Shown here in pieces: positions 29,233 through 38,503 of a stretch of DNA of 64,000 nucleotides; position 1 is the stretch's first letter, and every line of letters begins with the position of its first letter. Source of the DNA: Pseudomonas luteola NBRC 103146 (GTDB lineage: Bacteria; Pseudomonadota; Gammaproteobacteria; Pseudomonadales; Pseudomonadaceae); assembly GCF_002091675.1 (NCBI RefSeq), contig NZ_BDAE01000006.1, positions 124,001-188,000 of the forward strand. The letters are read 5' to 3'. A program made the translations under genes and the position numbers. The notes below the pieces were generated by a model, which searched no databases, was not told the origin of the DNA, and was given only the letters and a program-made list of their open reading frames with translations.

Positions 29233-30546
29233 ATGTCTACGCTTACCGCCCCGCTCGACAGTGCCCTGACCAAGAGCCGTCGCCGAATTATTCCATTCGT
29301 GGCCCTGATGTTTGCCATGGCCATTATCGACCGTTCTAACGTTGGGTATGCCAAGCTCGCATTGCAAGCCGATACCGGGATCGGCGATGCCGCCTTTGCG
29401 CTGGGCGCAGGCATTTTCTTCATCGGCTATGCCCTTTTCGAGGTCCCCAGCAACCTGATTCTCCACCGTATCGGTGCGCGAATCTGGTTGAGCCGGATCA
29501 TGGTGACCTGGGGCCTTGTCTCCGCTGCCATGATGTTTGCCCAGAGCGAGACATCCTTCTATATCCTCCGCTTCCTGTTGGGCGTAGCTGAGGCAGGACT
29601 CTCACCGGGTGTCGTCCTGTACCTTACCTACTGGTTTCCTCATCGTCACCGCGGTGCGGCTTATGGACTCTATTACTTTGGGGTACCGGCCTCGCTGCTG
29701 CTAGGAGGCCCTGTCTCCGGCTGGCTGCTGGACATGCACGGAGTGTTCGGCCTGCGCAACTGGCAATGGATGTTCGTAGTGGAGGGGCTGCTTGCCTCGG
29801 TCATTGGCGTGATTGCCTTTTTCTACCTGCCGAACCGCCCGCGGGACGCACGGTGGCTGACCCGGGACGAGAAAACGGCGCTGCACAAGGCCATCGAGCA
29901 GGAAGAAACCGACAAGAAGGACCACAGCCCCTCCTCCTGGAAGGCAGCCCTCGTCAACCCAAAGGTCATGTACTTCGTACTGATCTATTTCACTATCCAG
30001 GTAAGCGTTTACGGCGTCCTGTTTTATCTTCCGGCGCGCATCGCTCAGCTGCTCGGCACCAAGATCGGCTTTGAGGTTGGCATGCTGACGGCCATTCCCT
30101 GGCTATTCACCCTGGGTGCACTGTTCATGGTGACTCGCTATGCAGACCGCACCGGCAAGCATCGCCAACTGGCAGTGGCCATGCTGCTGCTCGCCGCAGT
30201 GGGCATAGCAGGATCGACGGTTATCGAAAGCATCGTGCCCGTGCTGTTTGCCTTCTGCCTCGCGGCTGCCGGCTTTATCACGGTTCAGCCGCTCTTCTGG
30301 ACGCTTCCCACCCGCTACCTGGGCGGTGTCGCAGCAGCCAGCGCAATTGCCCTAATCGGTGCGCTGGGCAACCTGGGCGGCTTTCTTGCGCCCACCCTTA
30401 AAACCTATATGGAACAGACGTTCGCCAATCCCCATGCCGGCATGTACACCCTGGCAACTGTCGCCCTGCTTGGCGCAGGCCTGCTGGCCCTTGGAGGAAC
30501 GACCGTTCAACGCCAGGACGCCGGTTTTGCTGTACCCACCAAATGA
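29233..30546 (+). CDS. MFS transporter, ACS family, in fucose operon
   Basis: Inner-membrane major facilitator, 437 aa, with about 12 helices. RRIIPFVALMFAMAIIDRSNVGYA and FFIGYALFEVPSNLILHRIGAR are the hallmarks of the anion:cation symporter family, as are GVAEAGLSPGVVLYLTYWFP and FYLPNRPRDARWL. That family carries organic acids, so L-fuconate or a related sugar acid is the plausible cargo, not free fucose. It lies 56 nt downstream of the mutarotase with GGAG before the ATG, and 40 nt before fucP. Substrate is inference. Confidence 0.85.
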   Translation: MSTLTAPLDSALTKSRRRIIPFVALMFAMAIIDRSNVGYAKLALQADTGIGDAAFALGAGIFFIGYALFEVPSNLILHRIGARIWLSRIMVTWGLVSAAMMFAQSETSFYILRFLLGVAEAGLSPGVVLYLTYWFPHRHRGAAYGLYYFGVPASLLLGGPVSGWLLDMHGVFGLRNWQWMFVVEGLLASVIGVIAFFYLPNRPRDARWLTRDEKTALHKAIEQEETDKKDHSPSSWKAALVNPKVMYFVLIYFTIQVSVYGVLFYLPARIAQLLGTKIGFEVGMLTAIPWLFTLGALFMVTRYADRTGKHRQLAVAMLLLAAVGIAGSTVIESIVPVLFAFCLAAAGFITVQPLFWTLPTRYLGGVAAASAIALIGALGNLGGFLAPTLKTYMEQTFANPHAGMYTLATVALLGAGLLALGGTTVQRQDAGFAVPTK

Positions 30547-30586
30547 CCTCAACGCTGCACAACGATAAGAACCACGGAGAGCTGTC

Positions 30587-31828
30587 ATGTTAGTCAACCA
30601 AACCAGAACGGCCACACCCGTTGCCAGCCAGGAACGCTCGGGCTACCAATGGGCATTCATCCTTGTCACCAGCCTGTTCTTCATGTGGGGCCTGTCGTAT
30701 GGCCTGCTCGACGTACTCAACAAACACTTCCAGGAAACGCTGCACGTCACCAAGGCGCAGTCCGGCCTGCTTCAGGCGGCGTACTTCGGCGCCTATTTTA
30801 TCGTTGCCCTGCCCGCCGGGATCTTCATGGGCAAGCGCGGCTACAAGGCCGGCATCCTGGTCGGGTTGTGCCTGTATGCATTAGGTGCCCTGCTGTTCGT
30901 TCCGGCAGCGTCTTCAGCCAGCTTTGCCATGTTTCTTTTTGCCCTGTTCGTAATCGCCTGCGGTCTGGGCTGCCTGGAAACGGCAGCCAATCCCTATGCC
31001 ACGGTTCTGGGCGATCCGAACGGAGCCGAGCGCCGCCTCAATTTCGCTCAGTCTTTCAACGGCCTCGGTCAGTTCACCGGCCCAATCCTGGGCGGCACCC
31101 TGTTCTTTTCGGCCACCAACAGTGCAGGTACCGCCTCCTCCGACAGCCTGGGTTCGGTCAGCATGATCTACGTGGGTATCGCCGCTCTGGTCCTGATGAT
31201 CGCCGGGCTCTTTGCCAAGACCACTCTCCCCGACCTTCGCAATCAGGAGGAAGCCGTTGCCCGGCAGGACAGCCGCACACTCTGGCAGCACAAGCATTTC
31301 GTTGGCGGCGTCATCACCCAGTTTTTCTACGTGGCGGCGCAGGTAGGTGTGGGTGCCTTCTTTATCAACTACGTGACCGAGCACTGGTCCGACACTTCCA
31401 GCCAGTCCGCGTCGTTCATGCTGTCTATTGCCATGCTGTGCTTCATGCTGGGCCGTTTCTTCAGCACCTGGCTGATGGGATTCATCGCGCCGGCTCGTCT
31501 GATGATGATCTATGGCGTGATCAACTTTTTCCTGTGCGGTCTGGTGGTGGCCGGATTCGATGGCATTGCCGTGGTGGGTTTAATCGCCGTGTTCTTCTTC
31601 ATGTCGATCATGTTTCCCACCATCTTTGCGCTGGGTGTGAAGAACCTCGGCCCACACACCAAGCGCGCCAGCTCCTTCATGATCATGGCTATCGTGGGTG
31701 GCGCGATCATGCCCTACTTCATGGGCCTCATTGCCGATATGAGCAGCACTGCGTACGCGTACTCGCTGCCCATGCTTTGCTTTGCCCTGGTGATCTGGTA
31801 CGGCGCCTCGCAGCAGCGCAGCGCCTGA
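30587..31828 (+). CDS. fucP: FucP, L-fucose:H+ symporter
   Basis: MFS sugar porter of 413 aa, about 12 helices. The FucP/GluP group features are visible: SLFFMWGLSYGLLDVLNKHFQ at helix 1 (with the Asp at the position of the proton-coupling residue), AAYFGAYFIVALPAGIFMGKRGYKAGI, GLGCLETAANPYATVLGD, NFAQSFNGLGQFTGPILGG, FFYVAAQVGVGAFFINYV and FPTIFALGVKNLGPHTKRAS. It imports L-fucose by proton symport. GGAG precedes the ATG. It is the last gene of the operon and is followed by a hairpin. Confidence 0.93.
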   Translation: MLVNQTRTATPVASQERSGYQWAFILVTSLFFMWGLSYGLLDVLNKHFQETLHVTKAQSGLLQAAYFGAYFIVALPAGIFMGKRGYKAGILVGLCLYALGALLFVPAASSASFAMFLFALFVIACGLGCLETAANPYATVLGDPNGAERRLNFAQSFNGLGQFTGPILGGTLFFSATNSAGTASSDSLGSVSMIYVGIAALVLMIAGLFAKTTLPDLRNQEEAVARQDSRTLWQHKHFVGGVITQFFYVAAQVGVGAFFINYVTEHWSDTSSQSASFMLSIAMLCFMLGRFFSTWLMGFIAPARLMMIYGVINFFLCGLVVAGFDGIAVVGLIAVFFFMSIMFPTIFALGVKNLGPHTKRASSFMIMAIVGGAIMPYFMGLIADMSSTAYAYSLPMLCFALVIWYGASQQRSA

Positions 31829-31833
31829 CCACC

Positions 31834-31861
31834 GAGCGGGCCAGGTACGCCTGGTCCGCTT
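31834..31861 (+). terminator. Hairpin after fucP
   Basis: AGCGGGCCAGG-TACG-CCTGGTCCGCT with one G-T pair, starting 6 nt past the stop. There is no uninterrupted T-run, so the terminator is probably weak. Confidence 0.5.
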
Positions 31862-32026
31862 CATCGCCTCCTTACTGCCTTTTATCTCTGCTCAATCGGT
31901 TGAACGGCTCAAGCACGGTCCGCCTGCTGGATTTATCCGCCTGGTCTGGATACCCTTATGTAACGTGAAATTCATCACGCATCTTCAACGTCAGTACCGT
32001 CGTTTCGAGTCCTGCAAGGAAGCATC

Positions 32027-32761
32027 ATGGGCACACACGACCGCGGTCAACAGCAAGACGATGGGCACAAGCCCATGCTTATGCATGAACCAAATCCTGT
32101 CACCCGACCACTCAAGCGCCGCCGTACATTAACCCTGGCTCAACTTCTGTGGCTGGCGTTGCTGCTGTTTGCCAGCCTGCTGGCCTGGAATGCGCTGGAG
32201 GATATTGAACAGCTGCAAGCCCCTGTCACGCTGCTTGAGCCCGCTGACGGTATCGATACTCCCCCTTCGGCCCAGGGTCTTGTCGATCTTTCGCTGGATC
32301 AGACCGAAATTGCTTCTTCTGCTGAACTGGCCTGTATGCGAAGCGACGGCGAGATAGATGACTCGATCATTCGCTGTCATCTGGGAAAGCCACCATACCC
32401 TCATCAAGGGGGGGTCCCTAGAGCCTACCGCGCCCACCATGATCACCTGCCACGGGCGCTCATCTATCCGGCCGACCCGGTACGGGAAAGCGAGCAGCAC
32501 TGGGTTGAGGCATGGGGTAGCAGTGACAGCTATCTGGCGGCCTGGGAGATTGTTAACAACCGCATCGACGACACCAGCGTATGCGGCAACTACCGCAAGG
32601 ATTCGGTCGGCTATAGCGAATGCCGCAAGGGCGCTAAGGAATATTTCAGACAAAAGTGCCAGGACTGGCGCGTCCGCCACGATAAGGATGAGCAGAACAA
32701 AAGCAAGTGGATGGAAGAACGGTACTGCTCGGCCAAAAGCTATTTCGATCCGATGGGCTAA
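32027..32761 (+). CDS. Orphan single-pass membrane protein with six periplasmic cysteines
   Basis: I do not recognise this 244-aa protein. It has a Lys/Arg-rich N-terminus, one transmembrane helix at about residues 39-57 (LTLAQLLWLALLLFASLLAW), and an outer domain of about 185 residues. That domain has exactly six cysteines (LACM, IRCH, SVCG, SECR, QKCQ, RYCS), consistent with three disulfides. The last third is highly charged (KCQDWRVRHDKDEQNKSKW). The start has AAGGAA upstream. It is a single gene between fucP and a DUF3053 lipoprotein gene. The function is unknown. Confidence 0.72.
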   Translation: MGTHDRGQQQDDGHKPMLMHEPNPVTRPLKRRRTLTLAQLLWLALLLFASLLAWNALEDIEQLQAPVTLLEPADGIDTPPSAQGLVDLSLDQTEIASSAELACMRSDGEIDDSIIRCHLGKPPYPHQGGVPRAYRAHHDHLPRALIYPADPVRESEQHWVEAWGSSDSYLAAWEIVNNRIDDTSVCGNYRKDSVGYSECRKGAKEYFRQKCQDWRVRHDKDEQNKSKWMEERYCSAKSYFDPMG

Positions 32762-32917
32762 CACCGCCTAACACGTCAAGTCCGTCTTATAAGCAGAACC
32801 CGTTCACCAATTCGGCTGATCCCGCTCGCCACGCTTTCCAATCCCCTATATACGGTGCGCCGACTGACCTCTGGTTGCAGGTCGGCTCTACTCCATTTGA
32901 GCTCATAGGGAGATCTC

Positions 32918-33625
32918 ATGCTCAAGCGTAACCCCGCGGTTGCCCTGTTCTTCACCCTGATATGCGCCTGCCTACTGTCCGCCTGCTCCAACGAAGAGGC
33001 GCAGCGCAAGGCATTCATTGAATTCCTGCAAACCCGCATCATCGATAAGCCCGGCGTACACGTTCCGGTTCTTCGGGACGAAGACAAGAACCTCTTTGGC
33101 GAATACAGCGCCCAGTATGCAGCGATGCAGCACTTTCACGAGTCCCTCAACGAGCGAACCGAAGACTCGCTGACCACGGCGATGAAGCAGATGAACATCA
33201 GCTCGATGGGACAGGCTATTCAGCGCCGCGAGGATATTCAATCTGCCCAAAAAACACTGAACGAGCTGCCAGCGCTGATCAGCGAAGAACAGGCGAAGGC
33301 GGATGAAGCGCGTAAATCCTTCAAGCAGCCGGAAGATCTGAAGGCTGTCTATGACAAGGCCTATGATCGAGTTGTCACCCAGCCGGCCGAAGCCATGAAA
33401 AACATGATGCCGGTTGCCAGCGAGACCCTGACGGCAACGCTCGAAGCGCTTGATTACATCAATGCCCATCAGGACGTGATCAAGGTCAACGGTGCCATGA
33501 TCGAAGTATCCGACCCCGTTATCCAGAAAGAACTGAACACCCGTCTCCAGGCCCTGAACACCAAGGCCCAGGCGACCATGCAGGCTCAACGCAAGATGGT
33601 AGCGGTCGTTTACGGTCGCGGGTAG
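32918..33625 (+). CDS. DUF3053-family lipoprotein
   Basis: Predicted lipoprotein of 235 aa. The signal peptide ends in LSAC with Cys23 as the lipidated residue, and the mature domain begins NEEAQRKAFIEFLQTRI, which is typical of DUF3053 (E. coli YiaF type). The rest is helical and rich in Gln/Lys/Glu (SSMGQAIQRREDIQSAQKTL, ALISEEQAKADEARKSF). It probably sits in the inner or outer membrane facing the periplasm. The biochemical role of the family is unknown. GGGAGATCTC precedes the ATG. Confidence 0.87.
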   Translation: MLKRNPAVALFFTLICACLLSACSNEEAQRKAFIEFLQTRIIDKPGVHVPVLRDEDKNLFGEYSAQYAAMQHFHESLNERTEDSLTTAMKQMNISSMGQAIQRREDIQSAQKTLNELPALISEEQAKADEARKSFKQPEDLKAVYDKAYDRVVTQPAEAMKNMMPVASETLTATLEALDYINAHQDVIKVNGAMIEVSDPVIQKELNTRLQALNTKAQATMQAQRKMVAVVYGRG

Positions 33626-33639
33626 GAAAGTCGGTGAAG

Positions 33640-33674
33640 GAAAGGCTGGACAGCGGCTCTCTGCCCAGCCTTTC
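33640..33674. terminator. Bidirectional hairpin between convergent genes
   Basis: GAAAGGCTGG-A-CAG / CTG-C-CCAGCCTTTC with one mismatch. It lies between the DUF3053 gene and the convergent small gene, and each end provides a short run of T on the respective strand. Confidence 0.65.
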
Positions 33675-33679
33675 ATGGG

Positions 33680-33862
33680 TCAACTGGGGACAAGCGGAGT
33701 ATCCGGGTCAATCACGTCAGGGTTATCGGTCACGTCATCCGGGTGATCAATGATTCCATCAGGCCCTACTGGCTCATCGGGCCAGGGCGACTCCTGGCCA
33801 CCGCCTGGGTTGATCGGGCTTGGATCCATCGCGTGAATGGGCGCCAGCAGTTCATCACTCAT
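33680..33862 (-). CDS. Pro/Asp-rich mini-protein of unknown function
   Basis: A 60-residue acidic protein without a signal peptide: MSDELLAPIHAMDPSPINPG, then a tail of repeated Asp-Pro and Pro-Asp units (PDEPVGPDG, HPDDVTDNPDVIDPD). It has no hydrophobic core and should be disordered. Evidence for a real gene is the GAGGTG site about 6 nt before the ATG and the terminator hairpin after its stop. No family is recognised. Confidence 0.6.
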   Translation of the reverse strand: MSDELLAPIHAMDPSPINPGGGQESPWPDEPVGPDGIIDHPDDVTDNPDVIDPDTPLVPS

Positions 33863-34022
33863 GATGCACCTCGCGTTCTTATCTGTTAGTGACTGTCACT
33901 CTGTTGGATAGCCATTCACGGCAAATGTTCGAGCCAGACGCCTGTCACAAAAAATTCATTAATTTATCAAGCCGATAGAATATTTATCGCATTAAGTTTT
34001 TTGCTATTTCAACGACACAGTG

Positions 34023-35678
34023 ATGAGTACCTCCCTCTCTCGAGACACTGTGATGCTTAACCGTTCCCTGCGTGCTCAAGTTCTTGCCCTGCTCTGCGGC
34101 AGTCTCTTGCTGCTCATGGCTATTTCAATCGTTTCCTTCAAATTTCTTTCCGGGAGCGTTCAACGCTATCAAGGTCTCCTGGCCAATGAGATCCGTAATG
34201 TTTTGCTGATCGACGAAGCCAACCTGAACTTTAAAACCCAAGTTCAGGAATGGAAAAACGCCCTGCTGCGCGGCAAGGATGACGCCAAACGCGAAAAACA
34301 CTGGAATGCCTTCCAGGCAGAAGAGCAAAAGGTTCAGGCACTGCTGTCTGACCTAAGCAAGCAGCCGTGGTCAGACAGCTCTATCGCACAAGCCATTCAA
34401 AGCCTGCAGGCCGAGCACAAGACGCTGGGCGCAGCCTATCGCACAGGTTTCGAGCGCTTCAGGGCTGCCGGCTTCGACCCGGAGGCGGGTGACAAGGCCG
34501 TTGCAGGTATCGACCGTAGCGCCACCGCCCAGATGGCCGATCTTGTCACCAAACTGCACAAGCACAGTGACGAGCTATCTACCCAAATCAGTGCACAGGC
34601 CGACACCACCTTCCTGACGGGCCTGATCGCCTTGATTGGGGGCGGTATCGCCATCCTCGTTATCAGCCTGTGGCTGGTCAATCGCCGTCTGGTCGTACCG
34701 ATCAGTGAGCTCATCGGCCATATCAATCAGCTCAGTCATGGCAACTTCAGCGTAAATATCCAATCCAGCCGCCAGGATGAACTTGGTCGACTGGCGGGAG
34801 CCGCCAGCATTCTACGTAACTTCCTGTCCGATACATTCACACGTCTCAAGCAGAGCACCCAGGACCTGGACTCTGCCAACCGCGACCTGAACGCCATTGC
34901 CAACCAGATGGCCCAAGGCAGCAACGAGCAGTTCTCCCGTACCGATCAGGTGGCGACCGCCATGCATGAAATGTCGGCTACTGCCCAAGAAGTCGCACGT
35001 CACGCAAGCGAAGCCTCCCTTGCTGCTACCGAAACCGATCAGGCTGTTCAGCGCGGTAGCGTCGTCATGCAGGGCACCATCAAGACCATTGTCGACATGA
35101 GCGACGAGATTGCCGGTACGGCCTCTGTCATCAATCAGCTCGAAGAAGACAGCGTGCGTATCGGCAAGGTAATGGAAGTCATCCACGGCATTGCTGAACA
35201 GACCAACCTTCTCGCGCTTAACGCGGCCATCGAAGCCGCCCGCGCCGGTGAGGCCGGTCGCGGATTTGCGGTTGTGGCCGATGAGGTCCGTAACCTGGCG
35301 CGTCGCACAGCCGACTCGACCAACGAGATCAACCAGATCATTGCCAACGTTCAGACCGGCACTGCCAACGCGGCCAAGGCCATTCAGAACGGTCAGAGCA
35401 TCAGTGAGCGCAGCGTCACGCAGGTGAAGGAAGCTGGCGCGATTCTGGACACCATCTCGGTCTCGGTCGACTCGATGCGCGCCAAGAACATCCAGATTGC
35501 GGCAGCAGCGGAGGAACAGACATCCGTCAGTGAAGACATTGCTCGTAACCTGACTGAAATTACGGCCATTGCCAGCGCCAACCAGGCCCAGGTTGAAAAG
35601 ACGCAAGACGCTGCGGTGCACTTGCAAAACCTGTCCCAGGGACTGGCCGAGCTGACCAAGCGCTTGGGCGCAGCCTGA
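34023..35678 (+). CDS. Methyl-accepting chemotaxis protein
   Basis: Chemoreceptor of 551 aa. The first transmembrane helix is at about residues 20-42, a four-helix-bundle-like periplasmic domain of about 150 residues follows, then TM2 near 195-215 ([20 protein letters not shown]), a HAMP domain ([20 protein letters not shown]), and the cytoplasmic signalling domain with the hairpin tip [20 protein letters not shown] and [18 protein letters not shown]. There is no CheR-binding pentapeptide at the C-terminus. The ligand is unknown. The ATG at 34023 follows a GTG directly; no clear ribosome site is visible. GCCGATAG 45 nt upstream resembles a flagellar sigma factor -10 element. Confidence 0.92.
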   Translation: MSTSLSRDTVMLNRSLRAQVLALLCGSLLLLMAISIVSFKFLSGSVQRYQGLLANEIRNVLLIDEANLNFKTQVQEWKNALLRGKDDAKREKHWNAFQAEEQKVQALLSDLSKQPWSDSSIAQAIQSLQAEHKTLGAAYRTGFERFRAAGFDPEAGDKAVAGIDRSATAQMADLVTKLHKHSDELSTQISAQADTTFLTGLIALIGGGIAILVISLWLVNRRLVVPISELIGHINQLSHGNFSVNIQSSRQDELGRLAGAASILRNFLSDTFTRLKQSTQDLDSANRDLNAIANQMAQGSNEQFSRTDQVATAMHEMSATAQEVARHASEASLAATETDQAVQRGSVVMQGTIKTIVDMSDEIAGTASVINQLEEDSVRIGKVMEVIHGIAEQTNLLALNAAIEAARAGEAGRGFAVVADEVRNLARRTADSTNEINQIIANVQTGTANAAKAIQNGQSISERSVTQVKEAGAILDTISVSVDSMRAKNIQIAAAAEEQTSVSEDIARNLTEITAIASANQAQVEKTQDAAVHLQNLSQGLAELTKRLGAA

Positions 35679-35808
35679 TTGACCTACAGCCATCCGCCCC
35701 CTACAGGCTGATGGCTGGTTTCAGGTAAAAGCCAAACGTGCCATTCGTCCCTACCGCGAACGGCTTTCCCGTGGACTACTCTAAATTGTCTTTAGCGGGA
35801 GCCCTGGC

Positions 35809-36813
35809 ATGAAAAATCTCCGGCATACCGACAGCGCACACGTTACGCCTAGCAAAACCACGCCTTTACCCTCCCGCTCCGGCCCGCTTGTGTGGGGCTC
35901 CCTGGCCGTCGCGGCATCAGCCATGCTGGTCCGCCATTACAGCCGTCAGGCGGAAAAGCAGCACCCACCGGCAGGCACCTTTATCGAGGTGGATGGTATC
36001 CGGATCCATTACGTCGAATACGGTGAGGGACAGCCCCTTGTGCTTCTGCATGGCAACACGACCATGGGTACTGACTTCGAGTTGAGCGAACTGGTCGAAC
36101 ACGCAGCCCGTACCTATCGGGTCATCATCTTTGACCGCCCAGGGTATGGCTACAGTGAGCGCCCGTCGTCTATTGTCTGGGGTCCGCTCGAACAGGCCCA
36201 TTTGCTCAATCGGGCCTTTGCCGCAATGGGTATCGACCGCCCTATCGTTCTCGGCCATTCCTGGGGCGCATTGGTGGCCATGGCGCTGGGGCTCGACTTC
36301 CCGCAGTCTGTCCGAGGCCTTGTGCTGCTGTCCGGCTATTATTACCCGACCGTTCGCCCTGATATTCCCATGGCGGCTTTGCCGGCCATCCCCGGCGTGG
36401 GTGACCTCATGTGCCACTCCGTTTCACCGCTGCTGTATCGCAGCATATGGCCACTCATGATGAAGCGAATGTTTGCACCCGCCAAAGTGCCCGCCCGCTT
36501 CAAGCGATTTCCGGCCTGGATGGCCTTTCGTCCTGTGCAGCTTCATGCCAGCGCAGCCGAAATAGCCCTGATCATTCCCGCAACGCTACAACTCAAGGAG
36601 CGTTACAAAACGCTGACAGTACCCTCCATCATCATGGCGGGACGCGAGGATCGGCTGGTTCATACCCATGTGCACTCGGGCAGGCTGCATACCGAGTTGC
36701 CGGAGATGGATTTCCGTGTCATCGAGGGCGCCGGGCATATGCTGCATCACTTGGCACCGCAGGCAGTACTCGACGCTATTCATACCTTGGCCGAACAGAC
36801 ACCGTCGGGTTGA
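35809..36813 (+). CDS. Alpha/beta hydrolase
   Basis: Membrane-anchored or exported alpha/beta-fold hydrolase of 334 aa. A hydrophobic stretch (residues 27-42) precedes the catalytic domain. The oxyanion segment LLHGNTTMGTDFE, the nucleophile elbow GHSWG (Ser about 150), the acid in GREDRLVH (about 281) and the base in GAGHMLHH (about 309) make a complete triad. The family covers esterases, lipases and epoxide hydrolases, so the substrate is open. GGGAG is 6 nt from the start. It stands as a single gene. Confidence 0.87.
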   Translation: MKNLRHTDSAHVTPSKTTPLPSRSGPLVWGSLAVAASAMLVRHYSRQAEKQHPPAGTFIEVDGIRIHYVEYGEGQPLVLLHGNTTMGTDFELSELVEHAARTYRVIIFDRPGYGYSERPSSIVWGPLEQAHLLNRAFAAMGIDRPIVLGHSWGALVAMALGLDFPQSVRGLVLLSGYYYPTVRPDIPMAALPAIPGVGDLMCHSVSPLLYRSIWPLMMKRMFAPAKVPARFKRFPAWMAFRPVQLHASAAEIALIIPATLQLKERYKTLTVPSIIMAGREDRLVHTHVHSGRLHTELPEMDFRVIEGAGHMLHHLAPQAVLDAIHTLAEQTPSG

Positions 36814-36889
36814 ACCTGTCTGGAGAGTATTCATGAACAGGCGCCGGGCTCAGGTAATATAGGCGCCTTTTCCTGTAACGCGACGCTCA

Positions 36890-37306
36890 ATGAACTCGAT
36901 ACCAGCCCGCATCATCTTCTCCAGCGCCCTGCTGCTCCTGGCTTATACCGCCTTGAGCCATACCCGCCTGGGCACGCTGCTCATCCCTATTCGTGACGCA
37001 CAAACGCCCGACAATCAGGTGGTGCTGACCGTTGCTGTTGCGACCTTCGTATTGGTAGTCATGCAGATTGCCGCCTGCGTTCCCCTGGGCTTTCTGAGGG
37101 ATCGCTTCTGGGCCAGCGCAATGGCGTGTGTCCTGCGAGTGCCGTCGTGGCTATTTACTTCTATCAGTGCGGTCATGTGCCTGAGCGAAGCGCTGGCTAA
37201 TCCTGCTTATTGGGCACCCTGCCTTGCGTACGCCGCCGCAGCGGCCGTGATCCTGTGGCAGGACTACCGGCTGCTCAAAAGCGCCCGTGTCAGCCCTCGC
37301 GCCTGA
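36890..37306 (+). CDS. Small integral membrane protein of unknown function
   Basis: 138-aa protein with about four hydrophobic segments (near residues 8-25, 44-70, 80-100, 108-125) and short polar loops, including RDAQTPDNQ and LRDRFWAS. I recognise no family. The ATG has no strong Shine-Dalgarno. The hydrophobic pattern and codon use look like a real gene, and it sits 76 nt after the hydrolase gene on the same strand. Confidence 0.6.
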   Translation: MNSIPARIIFSSALLLLAYTALSHTRLGTLLIPIRDAQTPDNQVVLTVAVATFVLVVMQIAACVPLGFLRDRFWASAMACVLRVPSWLFTSISAVMCLSEALANPAYWAPCLAYAAAAAVILWQDYRLLKSARVSPRA

Positions 37307-37507
37307 AACCGTCGGGTCCTACCTGCTAGCTATGCTTTTAACGTCAGTTTGAGCGGATGATCACGCAACGTAAGGCTTCACTGATCTTTTGAAACAACTC
37401 CGCCTCGCAGGCAGTTGTCAGAACGGGGCACTCTCGCGTTCCATCCCTCGGACAGACCTACACGTGAAGTGTCAGAGATAAACAAGTCATAGGGGATCTC
37501 AGACGCA

Positions 37508-38386
37508 ATGACCGCTACCGAAACCCGCCGCGCCCTTCTGCTGATCAATAAACGCGCCCGCCGTGGAAGTGAATCCTACACGCCCATCGTTGAAAAGCTC
37601 AGCCAGGGCGGAATAACCGTAGTCGAACCTACCGGAGGGGAAAACCTTTCCATCAGCGAGAAGATCAGACAGGCTAAAGGATGCGACCTGATCATCGTCG
37701 GCGGCGGCGACGGCACGTTGAACGCCGCAGCTCCCGCCCTGATTGAGGCTGGCCTGCCCGTCGGCCTCCTGCCGCTCGGCACTGCCAACGACCTGGCCAA
37801 GACACTGAATATTCCTCAGGACCCGCTCGAGGCCGTCGACATCATTGTGCGGGGGCAGCTGCGAGCCATCGATGTAGGTGTCGTCAACGATCATGTCTTT
37901 CTCAACGTCGCCAGCATTGGCTTCAGTGCCGATCTGGCTGATCAGCTGACCGCGGATATCAAGAAGAAATGGGGCAGTCTCGGCTATGGCCTGACCGCCT
38001 TTAGGCTACTGCGCCGCTTTCGCCGTTTCACTCTGTATATCGAACATGACGGACAGGTGGAAAAGGTCCGAACGGTCCAGGCATCCGTGGGCAATGGCCG
38101 TCACTATGGCGGTGGCATGACGGTGGAAGAATCCGCAACCGCCGACGATGGACGCCTGGATTTCTATAGCCTTGAGGTCAGGCATTGGTGGGAACTGATC
38201 GCATTGCTGCCCAGCCTGCACAAGGGCACCCATGGCAAGGCAGATAAGGTCAGGGCGTTTCAGACAACCGCTATCCGGCTGAACACCCGCAAACCCATGC
38301 CTATCAATACTGATGGTGAGCTGACCACCTACACGCCCGCTCTCTTTTCTATCAAACCCAAAGCGCTCAGGATCTATCGTCCATAG
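37508..38386 (+). CDS. YegS-type lipid kinase
   Basis: Diacylglycerol-kinase-fold protein of 292 aa (YegS/BmrU group). The N-terminal nucleotide domain has LLINKRARRGSES, the signature VGGGDGTLNAA near residue 65, and LLPLGTANDLAKTL. The C-terminal beta-sandwich contains FLNVASIGFSADLADQL, VGNGRHYGGGMTV and the acidic INTDGELT. Characterised YegS phosphorylates phosphatidylglycerol in vitro; the lipid used here is unknown. GGGGA is 11 nt upstream of the ATG. Confidence 0.9.
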   Translation: MTATETRRALLLINKRARRGSESYTPIVEKLSQGGITVVEPTGGENLSISEKIRQAKGCDLIIVGGGDGTLNAAAPALIEAGLPVGLLPLGTANDLAKTLNIPQDPLEAVDIIVRGQLRAIDVGVVNDHVFLNVASIGFSADLADQLTADIKKKWGSLGYGLTAFRLLRRFRRFTLYIEHDGQVEKVRTVQASVGNGRHYGGGMTVEESATADDGRLDFYSLEVRHWWELIALLPSLHKGTHGKADKVRAFQTTAIRLNTRKPMPINTDGELTTYTPALFSIKPKALRIYRP

Positions 38387-38503
38387 AGCGCACCTATCGA
38401 ACCATGGGTGAAAGAATCGGAAACACTCGCACCTGCCTTATTCAGCTTCAGTTAAGCCCACCCCCCGTAGGCTATACGCCCAGAATTCTGAACCTGACCT
38501 AAC

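Noticed and set aside
30649-31968. Long 439-codon plus frame
   Set aside because: It is a shadow of fucP in another frame, Arg/Pro-rich and without domain motifs.
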